Below are positions 56,952-64,000 of a stretch of DNA of 64,000 nt, one piece after another (position 1 is the first letter of the stretch; every line of letters begins with the position of its first letter). The DNA is from Saposhnikovia divaricata (Eukaryota > Streptophyta > Magnoliopsida > Apiales > Apiaceae): assembly GCA_036435485.1 (NCBI GenBank), contig CM071596.1, positions 64,157,001 through 64,221,000 on the forward strand, given 5' to 3'. The notes beneath the pieces are model-generated. The model was given only the letters and a program-made list of their open reading frames with translations, was not told where the DNA came from and made no database searches. Both the position numbers and the translations under genes were made by a program.

Positions 56952-58644
56952 AGGTTTTGTAGATCTGATTGAAGATTTTCCAAATGGAAGTCGCTGTGCT
57001 TTACCATTTTGACAACCTTCTCAAACACCTTCATGATGAAAACTTCCCAAGTGAGGCCACCATAACTTGCCGCATTGCTTGTTAATAAATCAGAATGGAT
57101 CAGCTGCAAAGGTTTTGTAGATCTGATTGAAGATTTTCCAAATGGAAGTCGCTGTGCTTTACCATATTGACAACCTTCACAAACACCTTCATGATGAAAA
57201 CTTCCCAAGTGAGGCAGCCCGTTAACAATATTGTTTGCTGAAATATTTTTCAACTTCTCATAACTCACATGAGCCAAGCGAGCATGCCACAAAGATGCTT
57301 TATCTTGTTGGCTTGTTTTCTCCACAAAGGCTTCACTTGCCGATAAAACATAAAGAGAATTAACTCTCTTCCCTTCCAATATTGTATTAGCATTAATGCC
57401 TTTGACGTTTTCTAGAATTTTGAAATCACTTGGACCAAATAAAACATACCGACCAGAATTTGTTAGCTGAGAAACAGAAATCAGATTTTTCGTCATACCG
57501 GGAACATGGTATACACTGGTCAGATTTACAGGTCCTTGCACCGCCTTCACCTTGACAGTTCCCTCTTTTTCAACAGGATGAATGGAGTTGTCCGCTGTCA
57601 AGACCTTCTTCTAAAGAGCCTCCATCAATAGATGTTAGTGCAGATTCTTACAGAAAGTTCTCCAATTTCATTGTCTCGGTTGACAGGCAAGTTTCCCAAT
57701 CACCAGAATTTTCCTTCTTGTTCTGAGAAATGCTTGCTTCTCTTTCATGAAAAACACCCAAGAAAATCTTGTATAATCGTCAACAATAACAAGCATATAA
57801 TGAAGGCCACCATAACTTGCCGCATTGCTTGTTAATAAATCAGAATGGATCAGCTGCAAAGGTTTTGTAGATCTGATTGAAGATTTTCCAAATGGAAGTC
57901 GCTGTGCTTTACCATTTTGACAACCTTCTCAAACACCTTCATGATGAAAACTTCCCAAGTGAGGCCACCATAACTTGCCGCATTGCTTGTTAATAAATCA
58001 GAATGGATCAGCTGCAAAGGTTTTGTAGATCTGATTGAAGATTTTCCAAATGGAAGTCGCTGTGCTTTACCATATTGACAACCTTCACAAACACCTTCAT
58101 GATGAAAACTTCCCAAGTGAGGCAGCCCGTTAACAATATTGTTTGCTGAAATATTTTTCAACTTCTCATAACTCACATGAGCCAAGCGAGCATGCCACAA
58201 AGATGCTTTATCTTGTTGGCTTGTTTTCTCCACAAAGGCTTCACTTGCCGATAAAACATAAAGAGAATTAACTCTCTTCCCTTCCAATATTGTATTAGCA
58301 TTAATGCCTTTGACGTTTTCTAGAATTTTGAAATCACTTGGACCAAATAAAACATACCGACCAGAATTTGTTAGCTGAGAAACAGAAATCAGATTTTTCG
58401 TCATACCGGGAACATGGTATACACTGGTCAGATTTACAGGTCCTTGCACCGCCTTCACCTTGACAGTTCCCTCTTTTTCAACAGGATGAATGGAGTTGTC
58501 CGCTGTCAAGACCTTCTTCTAACGAGCCTCCATCAATAGATGTTAGTGCAGATTCTTACAGAAAGTTCTCCAATTTCATTGTCTCGGTTGACAGGCAAGT
58601 TTCCCAATCACCAGAATTTTCCTTCTTGTTCTGAGAAATGCTTG
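56829..58644 (-). repeat. 908-bp tandem duplication inside the copia pol, with a nested 156-bp duplication
   Basis: Copy A (about 56829-57736) and copy B (about 57737-58644) are almost identical; the one difference I saw is A near 57613 against C near 58521. Each contains a 219-codon stretch with the gag-pre-integrase domain (L-W-H-A-R-L-A-H-V and C-E-G-C-Q-Y-G-K). Within each copy, a ~156-bp block (about 56898-57053 and its repeat to 57210) is itself doubled. So the short duplication came first and the long one later. Confidence 0.9.
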
Positions 58645-59533
58645 CATTTCCTTCTAGTAATCTTGATCTGCAAAACTTCTTTATATGTCCAGGTTTGCCA
58701 CACCTGTTACATATAATCTTCTTCCTGGCCTCGTATTGAGAATTTTCCGAATCCGTCTCTTTTAGATTGAAGTTCTTCCCTGACCAGTTTCCGCGTTCGT
58801 TTGAACTTTTCAGCCTCCATTGCTCTCCACTCCTGAAGTTCTTGCCCTTTCAATCAGCTCCTACTTTTGTATTATTTCTGTTCCAGCTTTGGTAATTGTT
58901 ATGCCTTCGTTTTCCAGCAAACAGCGCTTCATCGTTTTCTGATATTGTAGCTTTTGCCATCTGCAAAGCTAAAGCTTCTTGATTAGTAAGTAGATTCTCC
59001 AACTCCACGATGCTAGGCTGATTTGCCCATCCTTGAATGGATGTCAAGAACGGGGTGTACTCCTTTATGCCACAGATAAGATATCTTCGCATTCGTGCCT
59101 CCTTGATGGGCTCCTCCGGATCAAGCTCTGAAATTTCAGCACATAAGCTCTTTACTTTCTGGAAATATTGAGCAATTGTCATGCTCCCTTGATTTGTATT
59201 TGATAGTTCATTCTCCAAAAATTGAAGTCTGGCCGTGTTGTTCTTAGTAAACAGCTTCTCCAATGTGTCCCACACATTTTTTGGAGACTCTTTATCTCGA
59301 ATGTGATTGATCAAATCTCTGTAAATAGAGCCTCGCAAAGCAAACAAGGCCTTCCCACACTTAATCTTCCATTTTCTTCTTGCTTCAGAATTTTCTGGTG
59401 TATCTTGAGGCATATCAGTATCACCTCCATCAACAATATCCCAAAGATCTTGTCCTTGGAGATACGCTTTCATGTACATCCTCCAATATTGATAGTTATT
59501 ATTTGTTAATTTCTCCATTCCAAACTGATTCAA
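58645..59533 (-). pseudogene. Copia gag with zinc knuckle
   Basis: Gag (59533-58850, 227 codons open) starts near M-N-Q-F-G-M-E-K-L-T-N-N-N-Y-Q-Y-W and has the UBN2-type W-D-I-V, A-L-F-A-L-R-G-S-I and A-R-L-Q-F-L-E-N-E-L signs. A stop near 58850 and a frame change separate it from the zinc knuckle C-N-R-C-G-K-P-G-H-I-K-K-F-C near 58680-58720. Gag forms the virus-like particle. The element is damaged here as well. Confidence 0.85.
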
Positions 59534-59649
59534 TGCTCCATCTCCTGGAATACAAACACCAGCAACAATAGCAGATTTTCTGCCTTAAACCAATTTTCTG
59601 CCTTCCTTTTTCGCGAACAACCTCCACTGAACACAGCAGCTGAAACACA

Positions 59650-60015
59650 GCTCTGATACCAAGTCGAGAGAATTACAAACACTCTCTAATCTGTAGCTAG
59701 AACCACTAACTACAGGCCCAAGATCAGACTTGAGGGATTAGACAGAGAAAGCACAAAAAAACACACAGAACACTGCTGTTTATAAAAATACTTATGAATA
59801 TATTGAGAAATCTGTTTTGCACCAAATGTGCATAATACAATATATAGCAGTAGTAGATTATTCCAGATAATTAGCTTAGATACATGAGCCTAGACATATT
59901 CATAGTATTTGTATTAAATGCAGATACATGAACTTTCTAATGCATGAACTTATTCATTCATAGTTATCTTCTAAACAATCTAGAAACTTCATGAAGTTTA
60001 CACAAACTTCCAACA
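59650..60015 (-). repeat. 5' LTR and primer-binding site of the copia element
   Basis: The LTR (59664-60015, 352 bp) matches the one at 54104-54455. Two bases separate it from TGGTATCAGAGC (59661-59650), the tRNA-iMet-type primer site. The whole element, 54104-60015, is 5.9 kb. Confidence 0.9.
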
Positions 60016-60935
60016 GAATTAAGGTCCTTATTTAGTATATTATATAGTATAGCATTATTAAAAGAACTTTTAGTGATTGAAAGCAACATCACAACAGGAT
60101 AAGAAGATTGTAACCATAAAATTTCTCTACCATTATGTGCTCTTTACATGATATAAATGCAGTACATTTTAGTATAGACTAGGGCAACATATAACCAAGA
60201 AGTTTTGGAAAGTCACAGATTCAAGTCACTGAAATTTAAGGAAAGATAAGACCTACAATTTTGGGAATAAAATCATCCCTCTGGTACCAGAGCAAACAGG
60301 CTGTTGGGTGCGTAACTGGAATTCCTGAGAGATCAGTAGCAACAGCAAAGTAATCAAGGCACGGGATCTGGTCTTCCAGCTTGAAGATTGGGTAGACTAC
60401 GAGTCCCCCAGCCTTTCAGAAATCTTGTCCTTCATTTATAGAGCTTCGTAGAAACGTTCGGGCTGATAGTTTAGATCTTTTAATATAGTTGGAATGTCTT
60501 GGCTGCCTCCTCCCAGAAATTTAACGAACAAATGCCCAGCCATGTAGATATAGTCCTTGATACAATCTGTTGTTGAGAAATTAGAATGCACGACAGCCTG
60601 CCTAGTCCATAACTCATCATGGTCACTGGTACTCAGATTCCTCCACACCATCTCAAATATTTTTCTATCTTCAACTAACAAGTTTCGAACTTTTTGTTGA
60701 GTCAAAGAATAGTTTAGAGCAGTGAAGGATTTTAAACAATAGCAACATCTAAGATAGTATATTTAACATTCTCTAATCTTAATATGTTATGATCCTTTGT
60801 ATTACTTAGGCTTCTTATTCTAGTGGAGTTTAATTATTTTTTAAATGATCACAGTAAAGATAGTATATCTCATAAGTTAAAGAAACTTATGGATGTTAGG
60901 TTTGTTTTTAGACCACTAAATTATGAGCCTTGATG
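60016..60935. repeat. Inner part of the left arm of the inverted duplication
   Basis: It is the reverse complement of about 62225-63085. Short differences and a ~65-bp extra stretch (about 60866-60930) separate the arms. Together with 53930-54103 it makes one arm of about 1.1 kb. At the copia site the other arm reads GGAGAATTAAGGTCC (in rc), the empty site. Confidence 0.85.
60245..60705 (-). pseudogene. Unrecognised coding-like fragment (left arm)
   Basis: The minus strand has an open stretch of 89 codons (60705-60436) with W-R-N-L-S-T-S-D-H-D-E-L-W and a tail F-V-K-F-L-G-G-G-S, ending at a stop after F-Y-E-A-L. Just downstream another frame reads V-V-Y-P-I-F-K-L-E-D-Q-I-P-C-L-D-Y-F and D-D-F-I-P-K-I. 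The sense is preserved in the other arm (62400-62875), so it was once a protein. I do not recognise it. An intron before 60705 is possible. Confidence 0.4.
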
Positions 60936-60956
60936 CCTTTAATTTGTCAAGTCGAA

Positions 60957-62223
60957 GAATACATTAAGACCAAGAAAGAAACCAAACCAAACCAAACATA
61001 CCCAGTATATCCCGCTCAGAGCAGGGTCTGGGGAGGGTGGGTTGTACGCAGACCATACCCCCACTTTTTATGGTAGGGAGGCTGTTTCCGTGGATACCCT
61101 CGGCTCTGTGCACGCCATAGGTAGTGGTAGTTATAAACAAAGGAATAGAAAATCTGTTCGAAGCTATACCTGAGCCCATGGCATTCTCCACATGGGGCTT
61201 ACCTATCCACGCGGAATCATCTACTCGACTTGTAATGTGCTCCACTCCACCCGCTCCCTAGGGTAGCTCCGGTCGTAACTCCTGAAAAGAAGACACCACA
61301 AACAAAAGACACAGACCAAGCTGTCCGAAACGTATCCACGTCGAACGCAGACCGGCTGTTGCCGAGACGTCCCTCGGCCCTGTGCATGACCGATAAATAC
61401 AACGGAATGAAAATGATGTATAAGAAAGTTAAAAGAAGTACCTGCGCCCATGGCTTTCTCCACAAGGTCCTTACCTACCACGCACCTAGCCGAGCTCCCT
61501 GCACTCCTGCACTTCTAGGATAAAGCTAGCCGAGACAGGCCAACTCTGAGGTTCTCCACTACAGAGCCGTCCCCTAGAAGAGAGTCCACAACTCTGATCT
61601 GCCGCCTCCACGAACACCTGTCAGCGGTCATGGTCTCACTTAGGTTTAAAGCCTTCAAATCCAACCTAATTTGTTCTTCCCATGACTTCCTCGGTCTGCC
61701 TTTCCTCCTGACCCCAACAACCGAAATACTTTCTACCCTCCTCACTGGATCTTCCGGCCGCCTCCTACGGACATGTCCGAACCATCTTAACCTCCCTTCC
61801 CTAACTTTCGCAGGAAAAGGCGCTACTTCGAACTCGGTTCTAAATACCCTATTAGGGATTCTATCTAACATAGTTCGGCCACACGACCACCGCAACATCC
61901 TCATTTCCTCCGCTTCCATCTTGCTTTCGAGGGCCTTCTTCGCTGCCCAGCACTCACCCATATAACAACGCAGGCCGGATTGCCGTTTTGTAGAATCTCC
62001 CTTTCAACTTTAGAGGGACCTTCTTGTCGCACATCACCCCTGACGCCGCCCTCCACTTTAGCCACCCAGCCTTGAAACGGTGGTTGACATCGTCTTCTAT
62101 CTCACCTTCCTTCTGGAAGATCCTAAACAATATGAAGTATTTTACCACGTCTACTATCTTTACCTGCTTTGCCAAGGTGTGAGCTGTTATGCATACTTGC
62201 TTCTTTGGTTTGTAATGATACAA
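60957..62223 (-). pseudogene. RTE-type LINE 3' part between the arms
   Basis: The minus strand at 61961-61515 reads A-E-E-M-R-M-L-R-W, then R-L-R-W-F-G-H-V-R-R-R and G-R-P-R-K-S-W-E-E-Q, the C-terminal signature of plant RTE reverse transcriptase ORFs. Upstream (62223-61954) a frame-shifted piece holds F-K-A-G-W-L-K-W-R and the K-L-K-G-R-F-Y-K-T-A-I-R-P-A-L-L-Y-G motif. Downstream there are two related 3' UTR blocks (61500-61225 and 61215-60957), with CATGTGGAGAATGCCATGGG and CCTCCCCAGACCCTGCTCTG words typical of RTE tails. It is 5'-truncated and dead. Confidence 0.75.
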
Positions 62224-62224
62224 C

Positions 62225-63250
62225 TATAAGGCATCAAATAGAGACAGCTTTACTGTGATCATTTAAAAGATAATTAAATCCCACTAGGAATAAGGAGCCT
62301 AAGTAATACAATAGATCATAACATATTAAGATCAGGGAATGTTAAATATACTATTTTAGATGTTGCTATTGTTTAAAATCCTTCACTGCTAGAAAGTATT
62401 CTTGGACTCAACATGAAGTTCAAAACTTGTCAGTTGAAGATAGAAAAATGTTTGAGACGGTGTGGAGGAATCTGAGTACCAGTGACCATGATGAGTTATG
62501 GACTAGGTAGGCTGTCGTGCATTCTAATTTCTCAACAACAGATTGTATCAAGGACTATATCTACATGGCTGGGCATTTGTTCGTTAAATTTCTGGGAGGA
62601 GGCAGCCAAGACATTCCAACTATATTAAAAGATCTAAACTATCAGCTCGAACGTTTCTACGAAGCTCTATAAATGAAGGGCAAGGTTTCTGAAAGGCTGG
62701 GGGACTCGTAGTCTACCCAATCTTCAAGCTGGAAAACCAGATCCCGTGCCTTGATTACTTTGCTGTTGCTACTGATCTCCCAGGGATTTCAGTTACGCAC
62801 CCAACAGCCTGTTTGCTCTGGCACCAGAGGGATGATTTTATTCCCAAAATTGTAGGCCTTATCTTTCCTTAAGTTTCAATGACTTGAATCTGTGACTAAC
62901 TTTACAAAACTTCTTGGTTATATGGTGCCCTAGTCTATACTAAAATGTACTGCATCTATATCATGTAAAGAGCAAATAATGGTAGAGAAATTTTATAGTT
63001 ACAATATTCTTATTCTGTTGTGGTGTTGCTTTCAGTCACTAAAAGTTCTTTTAATAATGCTATAATACATAAGGACCTTAATTCTCCAAAAATATTTGCA
63101 GTCATTTGAAAGGTGTAGATGTTACAAATGGGAGATTTCAAGCAGTCTGAGAGCAGATACTTACAAGATGTGGCAGCAAAGGTTGTTTTGAATAAAATTA
63201 TTTGCAGCTTGAAGAATAAATTATTTGCTGCTATTGTTTGTGCTATTGTT
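62225..63250. repeat. Right arm of the inverted duplication (empty copia site)
   Basis: It pairs with 60935-60016 and then, without the copia element, with 54103-53930. The uninterrupted CCTTAATTCTCCAAAAATATT near 63075-63095 is the pre-insertion site. From about 63300 to 63860 the sequence is still inverted relative to 52360-51300, but with large gaps. Confidence 0.85.
62400..62875 (+). pseudogene. Unrecognised coding-like fragment (right arm copy)
   Basis: This is the inverted copy of the fragment at 60245-60705. It has an extra in-frame TAG at about 62508 (W-T-R-stop-A-V-V-H), so it is more damaged than the left copy. The downstream V-Y-P-I-F-K-L-E sense is kept. Confidence 0.4.
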
Positions 63251-63299
63251 TGTGTTTTCAATTGTAATCCAGCATAAGTCATTCAGTTGCCTAAAATAG

Positions 63300-63911
63300 A
63301 GGTAATAATGATGAGGCTTGATTTAAAATGATTTTGATCCAAACCAAAAGTTCAGAATTGTATAGTCATTCAAGGAAGGTGTTTTCTTCTCCATATGTTA
63401 GCTGCTCAAAAGAAAATTAAGCCAGAGACATATAAAGTACAATAAAGAGGACATGCAGCAAAATCCTCTAACTAAAGATTGTACTGGTCATCACCACACA
63501 GAGTCAGAGAAATAAATTACATACTTCCTTACCATACATATTTATGCCAGTGAATTTACCAAATAATATGGAATTAGAAATGAAACTAAATTAAAAACCA
63601 AAAGCTTGTGAAACAGAGAAAGAACATAGTGAAAACAGAAAATTTACTATGTCACTATACCCAGACAACACACGATTATTTACAATGATATTGATCTAAA
63701 AGCTTATGTCAAATTAAGTTTTGACCTGTTATCCTTCTAATTTTATATTAATTTGGTAATTATATGGATTAATAAGAAAAGATATATTACATACTTATTT
63801 ACAAAACATATACACGTGTAATTGTGTGTGTGGGTGATTTTATACAGAGACAAGAAAAAAATAAGATCCTGAGAAAGGCTGTGTAATTACACGTGTAATT
63901 ATGTGATTATC
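63300..63911. repeat. Inverted, gapped copy of 51.3-52.4 kb DNA
   Basis: The reverse complement shows CTTTTGAGCAGCTAACATAT, AACACCTTCCTTGAAT and ATCATTTTAAATCAAGCCTC words of the 49.2-52.5 kb repeats, and near 63825-63850 the GTGTGTGTG..GATTTTATAC word of about 51330. No gene is present. Confidence 0.6.
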
Positions 63912-64000
63912 AATCACGTATCCGATGTAATTGTTTAACTCTCATTTTGGATTAAATTATGATAATATTGTTGTAATTAAATTGGATTAATTGCGATATT
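63912..64000 (+). repeat. Start of a second gypsy-LTR-like fragment
   Basis: TCCGATGTAATTGTTTAACT to the window end matches 49052-49130 in the same orientation with two or three differences. It continues outside the window. Confidence 0.75.

Overview
The window looks like nuclear DNA from a flowering plant, probably a eudicot. It is AT-rich and intron-bearing, and it is dominated by plant-type transposable elements: Ty1-copia, Ty3-gypsy LTRs, TRIMs, L1- and RTE-type LINEs, Mutator-like, hAT and Harbinger MITEs, Helitron-like ends and tRNA-like SINEs. I saw no bacterial-style operons and no CRISPR array. An asterid such as an Apiaceae species is a guess from the style of the repeats only.

Layout. 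0-4.5 kb: the 3' part of an LTR retroelement, with a broken ORF of unknown function and a 1.4-kb LTR. 4.5-18 kb: intergenic DNA with three Mutator-like non-autonomous elements (9-bp target duplications), a hAT element inside a LINE remnant, Helitron-like ends, two tandem duplications, a SINE and a TRIM cluster. 18.36-19.77 kb: an intact pentatricopeptide-repeat (PPR) gene. 20.8-22.3 kb: a decayed F-box gene. 22.5-24.0 kb: a fold-back Mutator-like element with a Harbinger MITE nested in it. 24.2-28.8 kb: a 4.6-kb composite insertion flanked by a 16-bp duplication, which joins LTR-retroelement pieces (one part inverted) to the 3' half of an L1-type LINE. 34.1-40.1 kb (minus): a four-exon nucleoredoxin-like gene without WCxxC motifs and with a disrupted last exon. 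40.5-41.8 kb: a divergent long-TIR Mutator-like element. 41.9-42.9 kb (minus): a Myb/SANT-like gene. 44-48.3 kb: more MITEs, plus a gypsy LTR that carries another Mutator-like element. 49.2-64 kb: a segmental, partly inverted duplication. One arm holds a young copia element (54.1-60.0 kb, minus), the other arm preserves the empty site, and an RTE LINE lies at the centre.

Only the PPR gene looks clearly intact. The nucleoredoxin-like and Myb/SANT-like genes have coherent exons but disturbed frames. Two signals deserve most attention. The first is the Mutator-like family built around arrays of 19-bp palindromes, with TGACGTCA pairs and a GGCCCCG..GGGGC palindrome that recur in elements with different ends. 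The second is the twin-primed composite LINE insertion.
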